Source of the DNA: Bacteroides neonati
GTDB lineage: Bacteria > Bacteroidota > Bacteroidia > Bacteroidales > Bacteroidaceae
Length of the DNA stretch: 64,000 nucleotides
Assembly (NCBI RefSeq): GCF_000499785.1
Contig: NZ_HG726028.1
Span: forward strand, 1 to 64,000
Direction: 5' to 3'
The position numbers and the translations under genes are program-made. The first letter of the stretch is position 1, and the number at the start of each line of letters is the position of its first letter. Shown here piece after piece: positions 27,646 through 36,910 of this stretch. The notes below the pieces were generated by a model that saw only the letters and a list, made by a program, of their open reading frames with translations, was not told the DNA's origin and did no database searches.

Positions 27646-27664
27646 TCACTAAACATTGTATATT

Positions 27665-29494
27665 ATGAATCCAGAATGGGTCTATTTCCTTAAAGTGAAC
27701 GCAGGAATTGCTTTATTTTACGCCTTCTACAGATTGTTCTTTTATAGAGATACCTTCTTTACTTGGCGCCGAACTGCTTTGTTTGGCTTTTTCATCCTAT
27801 CATTCCTTTATCCATTACTAAATCTGCAAGATTGGATTAAGAACCAGGAACCCATAGTGGCTATGGTCGATTTATATGCTAGCGCCGCCTGGCCCGAATA
27901 TACCCCTACTGTCACCGCTTCCGAGGTAATCGATTGGGAAGAGGTGGTCATCAATTCCTTGGGCTATCTATACATAAGTGGCATTCTTCTCCTTTGCATC
28001 CGGTTCCTGCTCCAGTTGAGTAGTATAATCCGTTTGCGAGTTCAAAGCCGCCGTAGTATGATAAACGACATCTTCATCTATGAACTTCCTCACGCATCTA
28101 GTCCTTTTTCTTTTTTTCACTGGATATTCGTACACCCAACCTCGCATACAGAGGAAGAACTCGACGAAATCCTCATCCACGAACTTACTCATGCACGGCA
28201 ATATCACTCCATCGATGTTATTTTGAGTGAGTTAATCTGTATCGCATGCTGGTTTAACCCTTTTGCTTGGCTCATGAAGCGCGAAGTTCGAAACAATTTG
28301 GAATATTTAGCCGACCATCGGGTGATACAAACCGGACGCGATTATCAATCATACCAGTTCCATCTTCTAGGGCTGGCACATCAAAAGGCTGCAGCAAATT
28401 TATCAAATAGTTTCAATGTTTTACCTTTAAAAAACCGAATTAAAATGATGAACAAGAAAAGAACAAAGGAAATTGGAAGAACCAAATACCTATTATTTAT
28501 CCCCCTGGCCACCTTACTGATGATTTTCAGTAATATAGAAACAGTGGCACGAACTACGAAAAGCATTGCCAAAGAAGTGATACTAAACGTAGAGAACAAG
28601 ATTAATGAAGAAGCTGTAGAAAAAATGAATTCAACAACTTTGACAACCGAAACATCCGAAATGACTCCGCCTCAAGACAAAAAGAAGGTGTCAAAAGACA
28701 CCAAAGCGAAGGAAGAGACCAAGGAGGATGATGAGAAAGTTCATGGAATGGCCGAAAAAATGCCCGACTTCCCAGGAGGCATGGAAGCTTTGATGACTTA
28801 CATCAACAAAACCATAAAGTATCCCGAAAAAGCGATGAAAGAGAATATAAGCGGGCGTGTCATCGTTCAATTTATAGTACGGAAAGATGGAACAGTTACC
28901 AATCCTCGCGTAGTGAAAGGAGTTGATCCGGAACTCGATGCAGAAGCCATGCGCATTGTATCGATTATGCCTAAATGGATACCCGGGGAAGTGAACGGAA
29001 AACCTGCATCGGTTAAATACACTGTTCCGGTGATGTTTAAACCATTCGGCGGCAAGGGTACAGCTGCGAAAGAGGTTAAAGAGAGTAAGCTTCCGGAAGT
29101 AACAGTAGTTTCTTATGCTGCCGATGAAAAGCCAACCAATGAGGGAACCGTATTTGAGGTAGTAGAAGAAATGCCCCAATATCCTGGCGGAATAAATGCT
29201 TTGATGGCGTATTTGGGGAAGAGTATCAAATACCCGGTTGAAGCTCAAAAAAGCAATATACAAGGTCGCGTTATCGTATCAATGATTGTGGACGAAACCG
29301 GAAAAGTAACGCATCCTCATATCGTGAATAGTGTATCACCATCATTAGATGCAGAAGCTATCAGGGTAGTGAGTCGAATGCCTCAATGGGTACCCGGCAA
29401 ACAAAGAGGAGAGACGGTAAGGGTTCGGTATTCACTGCCCATTGCCTTCAGACTACAAAAGCCAGAAGCCGTACCGACTGAAGCGAAAAAGTAA
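27665..29494 (+). CDS. BlaR1-family M56 metalloprotease with two TonB C-terminal domains
   Basis: An inner-membrane signal-transducing zinc protease. The product (609 residues from ATG 27665; a TTG at 27656 is an unlikely start) has four membrane segments in the first 300 residues. The zinc site HELTH (172-176) is followed by the matching glutamate motif NNLEYLADHRVI; a further membrane segment is KYLLFIPLATLLMIFSNIE. Instead of a penicillin-binding sensor there are a lysine-rich linker and two TonB C-terminal domains (about 365-460, MPDFPGGMEALMTYINKTIKYP, and about 500-600, MPQYPGGINALMAYLGKSIKYP). This is the usual Bacteroidetes BlaR1-TonB form. The sensed signal is unknown. It is transcribed with blaI. 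Confidence 0.92.
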   Translation: MNPEWVYFLKVNAGIALFYAFYRLFFYRDTFFTWRRTALFGFFILSFLYPLLNLQDWIKNQEPIVAMVDLYASAAWPEYTPTVTASEVIDWEEVVINSLGYLYISGILLLCIRFLLQLSSIIRLRVQSRRSMINDIFIYELPHASSPFSFFHWIFVHPTSHTEEELDEILIHELTHARQYHSIDVILSELICIACWFNPFAWLMKREVRNNLEYLADHRVIQTGRDYQSYQFHLLGLAHQKAAANLSNSFNVLPLKNRIKMMNKKRTKEIGRTKYLLFIPLATLLMIFSNIETVARTTKSIAKEVILNVENKINEEAVEKMNSTTLTTETSEMTPPQDKKKVSKDTKAKEETKEDDEKVHGMAEKMPDFPGGMEALMTYINKTIKYPEKAMKENISGRVIVQFIVRKDGTVTNPRVVKGVDPELDAEAMRIVSIMPKWIPGEVNGKPASVKYTVPVMFKPFGGKGTAAKEVKESKLPEVTVVSYAADEKPTNEGTVFEVVEEMPQYPGGINALMAYLGKSIKYPVEAQKSNIQGRVIVSMIVDETGKVTHPHIVNSVSPSLDAEAIRVVSRMPQWVPGKQRGETVRVRYSLPIAFRLQKPEAVPTEAKK

Positions 29495-29519
29495 CACTGT
29501 TTATACAGTCTTCATTAAG

Positions 29520-29567
29520 ACTTTCATTCATTGAAACAACGACCCAGGTTATGCAATGAATGAAAGT
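29520..29567 (+). terminator. Rho-independent terminator after blaR1
   Basis: ACTTTCATTCATTG (29520-29533) pairs perfectly with CAATGAATGAAAGT (29554-29567) around a 20-nt loop, followed by TTTTATGTTT. Confidence 0.75.
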
Positions 29568-29685
29568 TTTATGTTTAGTGAGCAAGAAAAAAAGAAATTG
29601 TGTCGATACAGACAATCTAAGAACGGAGTTAGTCTACAAACTCTTTTATTTATAGAATATTAATCGCTAGTTAAAATTCTTTTTT

Positions 29686-29693
29686 TACATTTG
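29686..29693 (+). promoter_or_regulatory. -7 box of the TonB-domain paralogue
   Basis: TACATTTG, exact TAnnTTTG. Its surroundings (TTTTTTTACATTTG, then GTAACC and TAATCAG) closely match those of the promoter at 30524-30531, which suggests the two upstream regions are duplicates. Confidence 0.55.
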
Positions 29694-29727
29694 TTGTAAC
29701 CTATTAATCAGCAAAAACAGAAAGAAG

Positions 29728-30327
29728 ATGATCAACAAGAAAAAAATGAAGCAAGTAAGAAGAATCAAATATCTATTATTTATTTCATTGCCCACCGTGT
29801 TGATGATTTGCAGCCAAACAGAAACAGTGGCACGGAATACGAAAAGTAATAGCAGAGTAGTTTTACAAAATGTAGAGAACAAGACTTATGAAGAAGCTAG
29901 AACCATGCCTACTCCACTTGCTTTGACAAAAGTAATAGTCGAAAAATCACCACCACAAGACAAGAAGAAGGCACCAAAAGATACGATTTCAAACAATGAA
30001 GCGACAAGTGCTGATGACATCGTGTATGAAGTGGCAGAACCAATGCCCAGCTTCCCCGATGGCATGCAGGCTCTAATGACTTATCTTCGCAGAAAAATTA
30101 TCCTTCGTGAAGAAGTGATATGCCATGATATCGGACGTGTCATTGTTCAATTTATAGTTCAGAAAGATGGAACAATTGCCCATCCGCGAATCACGAAAAG
30201 CCTTGATCCATGGTTGGATGCAGAAGCTCTACGCATTATATCTACAATGCCTAAATGGACACCGGGAAAAATCAACGGAAAACCAGTATCGGTTAAATAC
30301 ACCGTTCCCGTGATGTTCAGTCACTAA
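29728..30327 (+). CDS. TonB C-terminal domain protein, partial duplicate of blaR1
   Basis: The 199-residue product aligns from its first residues to the middle of the neighbouring BlaR1 protein. Its KKMKQVRRIKYLLFISLPTVLMI matches the last membrane segment there, then the linker (SPPQDKKKAPKDT) and one TonB C-terminal domain (about 100-199, MPSFPDGMQALMTYL, DIGRVIVQFIVQKDGTIAHPR, KPVSVKYTVPVMF). The protease domain and the second TonB domain are absent. The result is a one-pass inner-membrane protein with a periplasmic TonB-like domain. An intact frame and own promoter argue for a functional product rather than a dead copy. Confidence 0.85.
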   Translation: MINKKKMKQVRRIKYLLFISLPTVLMICSQTETVARNTKSNSRVVLQNVENKTYEEARTMPTPLALTKVIVEKSPPQDKKKAPKDTISNNEATSADDIVYEVAEPMPSFPDGMQALMTYLRRKIILREEVICHDIGRVIVQFIVQKDGTIAHPRITKSLDPWLDAEALRIISTMPKWTPGKINGKPVSVKYTVPVMFSH

Positions 30328-30356
30328 ACAGGATAGCACTGTACACGCAGTCATCC

Positions 30357-30398
30357 TTCATTCGTGATAACAACTAGCCAGGCTACTCACCAAATGAA
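30357..30398 (+). terminator. Imperfect hairpin after the TonB paralogue
   Basis: TTCATTCGTG (30357-30366) pairs with CACCAAATGAA (30388-30398) with one bulge, followed by ATAATTTT. It corresponds in position and wording to the terminator at 29520-29567, a degenerate copy from the same duplication. Confidence 0.4.
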
Positions 30399-30523
30399 AT
30401 AATTTTCGCTTAGTGAGGAGCAAGGAAGGCGATTGCACCGATACCGGTATCACAAAAATAACATAAATCGACTCAGCTATACAATTTCTTGTAACAAAAA
30501 ACAAATAAGTAAAATACTTTTTC

Positions 30524-30531
30524 TACATTTG
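30524..30531 (+). promoter_or_regulatory. -7 box of the thioredoxin-fold gene
   Basis: TACATTTG, exact TAnnTTTG, 25 bp before the ATG at 30557. Flanks resemble those at 29686-29693. Confidence 0.55.
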
Positions 30532-30556
30532 CCATAACCAACTAATCAGTACAAAT

Positions 30557-32452
30557 ATGAAGAAAATAACACTAATCATCAGTCTATTACTCTGTTCGAT
30601 TGTCTATGCACAAACCAAAGAAAAAGTGATTGAACAACCACCCTTCGTAGCATGGAGTTCAAGCACGATAGAAATAGATAAAGTAGTACTAAGTGATACG
30701 GCAACCGTTTTGTACATCAAAGCATTTTATCGACCCAAATATTGGATCAAAGTAGCTTCGGGTAGTTTTTTAAAAGGCAATAATGGCAAGAAATATACGT
30801 TGCGTAGCGGTGTTGGCATTACTCTCGATAAAGAGTTATGGATGTCCGATTCTGGTGAAGCTACTTTCCAGTTAATCTTTCCTCCTCTTCCCCAGGGAGT
30901 TACTTCTGTTGATTTCTCTGAAGGAGACGTACCGAACTCCTATCACATCTACGGTATTCAACTCAAAAACAACAGATTACCATCTTTAGCACTTCCCCAA
31001 AATGCCATCACGCATAAAGTAGATAAAAAGACCTCCCTTCCCGACCCGGGAATGATCACTGGCACTGCCATTCTAAAGGGAAGATTATTGGATTATCGCC
31101 CGGAAATGATCAGCGGATTAAATGTAAACATATCCGAACCTATCAAAGGATTTTCGCAGGGTATGCCGGTAAAGATTAATAGCGATGGAACATTTGCACT
31201 TGAAACAACTATAATGGGAATTACCCCTGCTTCGATCTACTTATTCGGGCAGTCGCTTAAGTTTTTCTTAGCACCAGGAGAAACCAGTGAATTAATTATC
31301 AATCTGCGCGAACTTTGTCGTGAACAATCGAAACTACGTAAGAATGAGAAACCTTATGGGCAGGCTGTTTACATCAATGGCCCACTAGCCGGTGTGGCAC
31401 AAGAGTTGAATATCAACACATTGCCAACCATCCTATCAAAGAGTGAAACCATGGTGAAAGAGGTGGCTAACATGGATGCTAACGCATACAAAGCCTATAT
31501 CATGGGCAAACATGCCGATTTACAACAGAAAATCGAATCGCTGCCACATAGCACAGCAACCAAACAACTACTACTCATTGAAAACGACATGAATGCCGCA
31601 CAAGCGCTTATACTTGTTTCGAATATGCTTACTCAAGCTAAACTCTATAAAAAGGAGATCACGAAAGAACAGGCGCAAACCTATTTTAGTAAACTACAAA
31701 AAGACCTTCCTGCCGATTACTTCAACGATTTGAAAGATTTGACAAGCATCAATACTCCAAAAGCACTGTTAAGCGATAATTATACGTATACGGTTTATAC
31801 ATTAAGCAGAATAAAAGATCAATTGCCAAACATGCTGGGAACAGACAAAGGTCCGTTCTTTGACGTTTCAACAGCAGCAGGTATCTACAAAAATATTCTT
31901 GATTTTAACCCGTTAAATGACCAACAGAAAGCCTTGCTCACTTCACTACCGACAAGTTATCAGTCGATTGTTGAAACAGCAAACACAGAGCTATTGAATA
32001 AGATAGAACAAAATAAAAAGAAAACCGGATACAAGATAAATGAAGTGGGCGAAGTGACAAATGAAGATCTTTTTGCCTCTATCATTTCCAAATTCAAAGA
32101 GAAGGTAATATTAGTCGATTTTTGGGCAACATGGTGTGGTCCCTGCCGTATGGCCAATAAAGCGATACTACCCTTGAAAGAAGAACTAAAAAATAAAGAG
32201 ATTGTTTATCTGTACTTAACAGGCGAAACATCGCCATTAAAACTCTGGGAAAATATGATACCCGACATTCATGGCGAACACTTCCGCGTAACCGATGCAC
32301 AATGGAAGTACTTAATGAGCGAATTTAAAATTAGCGGTGTTCCTACTTATATCATTGTCGATCGTAATGGGAGCATCAGTTATAAAGTCACCGGTTTCCC
32401 CGGTGTTGATACCATGAAAACAGAGTTGCTGAAAGCATTAGATAAACAGTAG
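30557..32452 (+). CDS. Secreted thioredoxin-fold protein (TlpA/AhpC-TSA-like)
   Basis: The product is a 631-residue periplasmic or envelope oxidoreductase. A signal peptide (1-18, SIVYAQ) precedes a long beta-rich N-terminal region (about 20-270) with a DUF4369-like middle part (GTAILKGRLLDYRPEMISG, FFLAPGETSELIINL). A helical linker (about 290-480) follows, then a C-terminal thioredoxin domain with the redox motif WCGPC (Cys527 and Cys530), preceded by ILVDFWAT and followed by the cis-proline region SGVPTYIIVDRNG. Probable role: reduction or isomerisation of disulfides. Position after the BlaI/BlaR1 genes suggests membership of the same regulon, but it has its own promoter. It converges with the HTCS on the other strand. 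Confidence 0.88.
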   Translation: MKKITLIISLLLCSIVYAQTKEKVIEQPPFVAWSSSTIEIDKVVLSDTATVLYIKAFYRPKYWIKVASGSFLKGNNGKKYTLRSGVGITLDKELWMSDSGEATFQLIFPPLPQGVTSVDFSEGDVPNSYHIYGIQLKNNRLPSLALPQNAITHKVDKKTSLPDPGMITGTAILKGRLLDYRPEMISGLNVNISEPIKGFSQGMPVKINSDGTFALETTIMGITPASIYLFGQSLKFFLAPGETSELIINLRELCREQSKLRKNEKPYGQAVYINGPLAGVAQELNINTLPTILSKSETMVKEVANMDANAYKAYIMGKHADLQQKIESLPHSTATKQLLLIENDMNAAQALILVSNMLTQAKLYKKEITKEQAQTYFSKLQKDLPADYFNDLKDLTSINTPKALLSDNYTYTVYTLSRIKDQLPNMLGTDKGPFFDVSTAAGIYKNILDFNPLNDQQKALLTSLPTSYQSIVETANTELLNKIEQNKKKTGYKINEVGEVTNEDLFASIISKFKEKVILVDFWATWCGPCRMANKAILPLKEELKNKEIVYLYLTGETSPLKLWENMIPDIHGEHFRVTDAQWKYLMSEFKISGVPTYIIVDRNGSISYKVTGFPGVDTMKTELLKALDKQ

Positions 32453-32542
32453 AATATCATTGACAGACAAATCACCTGTGAACAAACATTCAAATTATCA
32501 ATAAAGGTAACGTATTGATGTATATACAATCTGCCTAGCTCT

Positions 32543-35500
32543 TTAGCCCCCATATTTGGATGGGGGCACACCAAACTGTTTGATAAAGTGCTGCCTAAAA
32601 GTAGTGAGATCATTGAAACCAACCATCTCAGCAATTTCTTGAATAGTATATTTCTTCTCAATAACTAGAGAAGCAGCTTTTGTCATACGTATGCTACGGA
32701 TGATTTCAATTACCGATAAAGTCGTATGTTGCTTCACTTTTCGATAGAGGGTGGTTTGGCTGAGGTTCATTAAATCGGCCAGAAGAGTGACGCTGAATGC
32801 CTCGTTTGATAGATTGGCTTCGATCAGCTGAATTACCTGAGTGATGAATTCATTTTCATCTAAAGCATCGCAGTTACTTTCGGAATACTTCTCTTGCTTT
32901 AGCATCAAGGATTTTGTGTAAATTTGTTTTAACTGTTCACGTTGATTTATTAGATTCTCTACCCGTATTTTGAGTATTTCGGGATTGAAAGGTTTCATGA
33001 TGTAATCATCAGCTCCTAGTTTGGAACCTTGTAGTACATCGGCATCTTCTGCTTTGGCCGTTAACATAACGATAGGTATTTGAGCAGTGTTACGATGTAA
33101 ACGAATTTGCTTGCAACACTCAAAACCATCCATCACAGGCATCATCACATCCGAAAGAATAAGGTCGGGTACTTTTTCTATGGCCAATGTTAGCCCTTCT
33201 TCCCCATTGGTCGCCTCCAAAAGGGTATATTTAGTTCGAAACAAACTGCAGATATAGGCTCTTATTTCGCTATTATCTTCGATAATCAATAGAGTATGTT
33301 TGCGTTGCATCGACCGACTTTCTTCGTAGGGGATACACTTGATGGGTAATTTAAAGGGCTCTATCTCGATAGAATCGGATAATACCGTTTCGTAAATATC
33401 TTCGATAAAGTGTTCTTTGCCCGTCGGAATATAAAGAGTAAAGATACTGCCCCGACCAGGCTCGCTGTCGACCTTAACCATACCATGATGCAAATCAATG
33501 GTATGCTTAACGATATAAAGTCCGATACCTACTTTGGTCGACATGGTAGGAGTACTTTCGCCCGTAACAAACGAATCGAAAATATGTTGCTGAAGATCTG
33601 CAGGAATACCCACTCCTGTATCGGATATGGAAAGAACAGCAGTTCTCTTTCCATCCATCTCTTTTTCAAACAAATTAATCTCTATAGCACCACCGTTCGA
33701 TGTATATTTCAAGGCATTTGACAAGAGATTGTTGATGGCAGAGATTATTTTGGATCGATCTATCCATACATTGATTGGCCGGGCTGGTAACACTACTTTG
33801 AAACAAATTTCTTTGGTAGTGGCAATGGCTTCGAACGAGAAGGCAACCTGTTGGACTAGGGTGGTTAAGTCAATTTGTGTCAGTTGCAACTTAACCATAC
33901 CTGCTTCTATCTTTTGCACATACAAAAGATGGTCGACCAAGGTGTGTAGCGAGCAGGCATTGTTGTAGATAGTGGTCAGGCGTTCATAGCTTCGATCTGT
34001 TTTTGACACACGGTATAGCAATTCTTGCAAAGGCGATAGAATCAGTGTTAGCGGAGTACGTAATTCGTGGGCTGCTGTGGTGAAAAATCGCTCACGCTCC
34101 AAACGAATCTGCTTTTCCTGCTCGCGTTCTTGTTTCGTTATAAGCAGTTGGCTTTCAATCTGCATCTCATGCTCCAACTGCCGTTGTTTGCGTTTGAAAC
34201 GACGTACAAAATAATACAGCACCAACAAAAGCAGCACGCCCATCATGAGCTTGAATGATACTGTTTGACTCCAATGTGGACGTATAGTGATGGGCAATGT
34301 AGTGATTTTACTGCGCCGTTGCAACTCACTATCATCAGGAATCAGGCTTTTCACTTCAAACTGATAATTACCGGGAGGAATGTTGGTATAGGCTATTTTA
34401 TTGCCATCGTCAGTTATGATCCATTTCTTTTGATAGGGAGACAGACGGTAAGCGTACTTGTGCGATTTCTCTAAATAAGGCAAATCACTGAATGAAAGAG
34501 CAAAATCGCGGTTGGCATAACATAGTTCCAACCGATCGACATAAGAGATGCCGGTATGCAAGATGACCTGCCCGTTTATCTCTTCGCCGATTTGAACCGG
34601 ACGGTTGTTAACCTCAATATCGGTAAATAAAGGTTTACCGGCCAAAGCATAGTTAGTGCGTATATCATCTGGATTAAAGTAAGTAAGACTCTTATTATTA
34701 CCCCAGAACAGTTTTCTATTATAAAAGAGAACCGAGCGGTTACTTCCCGATATATAATAAGAATAGAACAGATTTTGGTGACGGCTATAACGTGAAATGC
34801 CGGAGTTGGTACCAAGCCAAATTCGTCCGTGAGCATCTTCGGCTATACAGGCAATGAAGTTGCTGCATAAACCATTTTCTGTTGTAAAGAAAGAAGTCAT
34901 TTTATTGGTAATGGGAGAAATTACGCCCAGACCATCCGTATAGCCTACATAAATCTTCCCGTCGGTCGATGCCAACAATGATCGTACGCTACGTACTTCT
35001 TGCTTACATTGAGATTCGTAATTGCCGATGACAATGCCCCGCTTCGTTCCGTTAAAGTCTACAAGACGTCTGACACCGACTGAGGTGCCGATCCATATCG
35101 AGCCATCTTTGCTTTCGGTAATGGTTCGTACGTAAGGTTCATGCTTTTCGCCGGGCAAGCGTGTAGAGACCATTTTGCACTGCTTCGTTTCACGATCAAA
35201 CAGCAACACACCGTTGCTGCCGACTACCCAAAATCGTTCGCGGCTATCAACAAAGACGCCCCAAACCTCACCATTTATCCGTTGTCCGTTAATAGATAGT
35301 AACGGATAGACTTGAAAACGTTTTGAGAACGGGTCATAATAAGTCAGTGTACCATCAGCATTGCCAAACCACAAATAGCCGTTACGATCCTTCACCACGG
35401 CAAGCACTGTCTTCTTCGCCTCAATAACGGGGTCGCTGACTACAGAAAATTTCATTGGCTTTCGCAAAGAGTCTATCGGCTCTTCGCTCCGCATAATACC

Positions 35501-36649
35501 TTTATGAAAGGTGGCAAGCCAGATAAAGCCATCTTTATCGGCCGTCATTCCACAAATCTCATTGTGCCGATTTTGATGATAGTGGTGATAAAACTGTTTG
35601 CGAAAATCAGAGATAACGACTCCACCGCCCTCTGTGCCAATCCATAAAATTCCTTGCGGATCGTAATATGCTGCAATCATACGGGTTTCGATGTTGCGGT
35701 AAAGCTGAGAAAAAGTATTGGAGTATATGGTGGTGGTAAAGTAGGGTGATTCATTCTTCTCAAAATCCAATACGGTATACCCGTTCCAGGTAGCAGCCAA
35801 ATTACGATGACTGTCTAGCGATATGAAGGAGTAAACATCGCTATGCGACAGATTGGTACTACTTCCGCGTTCGCTGTACGTGAATTGATCCAACCGTTTT
35901 GACACCGGTTGATAACGAATCAATCCTTGTGCTATAGTAGAGATCCAGAGGCAACCGTGGTCTTCGCATATCTCTCTTACAGAAGTGGCAGATCCGCTGA
36001 TAGGGTCTTTCAATAGTGTTTTATAATGCCCGGTAGCTATGTCAAACTGAACCAATCGTCCGTAATGAGTGGTTAGCCACAGGCTTTTCCCATCTTTCGA
36101 ATGACAAAAAGCAGCTATGGGGCTGTTGACCGGAAAAAGATGCGAAAAGGTTTGTTGAAGAGTCAATGCTATTTTAACAATATGGTTGTCATTGTTGCGC
36201 ACATAATGGTATTTCCATAGTTGTAAGTTATTGTCGGAGATGCTCCAAAGCAAAGAATCGTTTTGGGATAAAATACGAAAAACATTTATCGGTTCACGGT
36301 TAGCCGCATTGATGGATTGTATAAAGCACTCCTGCGCTCTATCAAAACCATACAAGCCGGCATCGGCCTGTACCCATAGCATACCATCGGCGGTTTCCAG
36401 TACCCTTCTAATACGTTGCTGATCGGATGGCAATTTAAAGTTTCTGATGCGTGTTCCGTCATAACGACTCAATCCGTTATTCGTAGCAAACCACATAAAA
36501 CCATCTTTATCTTTATGGATGGCATGAATGGTATTATCAGCCAACCCATTTTGCATAGTCAATACTTGAAAATCCTTTTCCATCGAAGCGTATCCGGAAA
36601 AGTAATGCAGAAATAATAGTATGATTAGTAGATAGCCGCGTTTTTTCAT
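32543..36649 (-). CDS. Hybrid two-component system (HTCS) sensor-regulator, PUL2
   Basis: Inner-membrane glycan sensor and activator divergent from the PUL2 susC. The product has 1368 residues from ATG 36649 (ATG 36655 is also possible; the frame extends to 36709, but the -7 box at 36679-36686 lies within that extension). It has a signal peptide, a double Reg_prop propeller (DGFMWFATNNGLSRYDG, RIWLGTNSGISRYSR) and a Y_Y_Y domain. A membrane segment lies near 798-818. HisKA carries His861 (AAHELRTP); HATPase follows with NLLSNALKYTSNGG and DTGVGIP. The receiver domain has Asp1167 (LSDVMMPVMDG) and the C-terminal AraC HTH ends HFIKQFGVPPSKYGG. All phosphorelay residues are present. It likely binds the repeat at 36793-36841. 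Confidence 0.96.
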   Translation of the reverse strand: MKKRGYLLIILLFLHYFSGYASMEKDFQVLTMQNGLADNTIHAIHKDKDGFMWFATNNGLSRYDGTRIRNFKLPSDQQRIRRVLETADGMLWVQADAGLYGFDRAQECFIQSINAANREPINVFRILSQNDSLLWSISDNNLQLWKYHYVRNNDNHIVKIALTLQQTFSHLFPVNSPIAAFCHSKDGKSLWLTTHYGRLVQFDIATGHYKTLLKDPISGSATSVREICEDHGCLWISTIAQGLIRYQPVSKRLDQFTYSERGSSTNLSHSDVYSFISLDSHRNLAATWNGYTVLDFEKNESPYFTTTIYSNTFSQLYRNIETRMIAAYYDPQGILWIGTEGGGVVISDFRKQFYHHYHQNRHNEICGMTADKDGFIWLATFHKGIMRSEEPIDSLRKPMKFSVVSDPVIEAKKTVLAVVKDRNGYLWFGNADGTLTYYDPFSKRFQVYPLLSINGQRINGEVWGVFVDSRERFWVVGSNGVLLFDRETKQCKMVSTRLPGEKHEPYVRTITESKDGSIWIGTSVGVRRLVDFNGTKRGIVIGNYESQCKQEVRSVRSLLASTDGKIYVGYTDGLGVISPITNKMTSFFTTENGLCSNFIACIAEDAHGRIWLGTNSGISRYSRHQNLFYSYYISGSNRSVLFYNRKLFWGNNKSLTYFNPDDIRTNYALAGKPLFTDIEVNNRPVQIGEEINGQVILHTGISYVDRLELCYANRDFALSFSDLPYLEKSHKYAYRLSPYQKKWIITDDGNKIAYTNIPPGNYQFEVKSLIPDDSELQRRSKITTLPITIRPHWSQTVSFKLMMGVLLLLVLYYFVRRFKRKQRQLEHEMQIESQLLITKQEREQEKQIRLERERFFTTAAHELRTPLTLILSPLQELLYRVSKTDRSYERLTTIYNNACSLHTLVDHLLYVQKIEAGMVKLQLTQIDLTTLVQQVAFSFEAIATTKEICFKVVLPARPINVWIDRSKIISAINNLLSNALKYTSNGGAIEINLFEKEMDGKRTAVLSISDTGVGIPADLQQHIFDSFVTGESTPTMSTKVGIGLYIVKHTIDLHHGMVKVDSEPGRGSIFTLYIPTGKEHFIEDIYETVLSDSIEIEPFKLPIKCIPYEESRSMQRKHTLLIIEDNSEIRAYICSLFRTKYTLLEATNGEEGLTLAIEKVPDLILSDVMMPVMDGFECCKQIRLHRNTAQIPIVMLTAKAEDADVLQGSKLGADDYIMKPFNPEILKIRVENLINQREQLKQIYTKSLMLKQEKYSESNCDALDENEFITQVIQLIEANLSNEAFSVTLLADLMNLSQTTLYRKVKQHTTLSVIEIIRSIRMTKAASLVIEKKYTIQEIAEMVGFNDLTTFRQHFIKQFGVPPSKYGG

Positions 36650-36678
36650 CCACATAAGATTAGAAGGGTTTGGAGATA

Positions 36679-36686
36679 CAAAAATA
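36679..36686 (-). promoter_or_regulatory. -7 box of the PUL2 HTCS gene
   Basis: TATTTTTG on the minus strand matches TAnnTTTG; the predicted start near 36672 leaves a leader of about 20 nt before ATG 36649 or 36655. No clear -33 box. Confidence 0.5.
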
Positions 36687-36792
36687 AATATAATAATGAA
36701 AGAATACATACACTTTTACTGAAAACTTTTTCGACATTCAAGTAAATACCATTCAGAAGCTATTGAAAGAACGATAAAACATTCTTTTGCAT

Positions 36793-36841
36793 AAAACGCC
36801 AACGGTTAATGCACAAAACACCAACGCCAAAACATACCAAC
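36793..36841 (+). promoter_or_regulatory. Direct-repeat operator upstream of PUL2 susC
   Basis: AAAACGCCAACG (36793-36804) recurs as AAAACACCAACG (36815-36826), 11 of 12 identical and 22 bp apart; a third, degenerate copy AAAACATACCAAC follows at 36829-36841. The set ends 6 bp before the -7 box. It fits an HTCS binding site and differs in sequence from the PUL1 repeat. Confidence 0.55.
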
Positions 36842-36847
36842 AAAATA

Positions 36848-36855
36848 TATTTTTG
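36848..36855 (+). promoter_or_regulatory. PUL2 susC -7 box
   Basis: TATTTTTG, exact TAnnTTTG, 55 bp before ATG 36911; no -33 TTTG, as at the PUL1 susC promoter. Confidence 0.6.
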
Positions 36856-36910
36856 CACCATAGTATTGAAACGATGAAAACCAATTATTAACTTTAAAAA
36901 AAGTAACTCA

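Noticed and set aside
32497..32519. ATCAATA/TATTGAT hairpin between the thioredoxin and HTCS genes as a terminator
   Set aside because: Only 7 AT-rich pairs and no T-run; too weak to call.
32460..32542. CRISPR, tRNA or rRNA genes anywhere in the window
   Set aside because: No regularly spaced identical repeats of 25-40 bp and no cloverleaf or conserved rRNA sequence was found; the coordinates given are only a sample gap.
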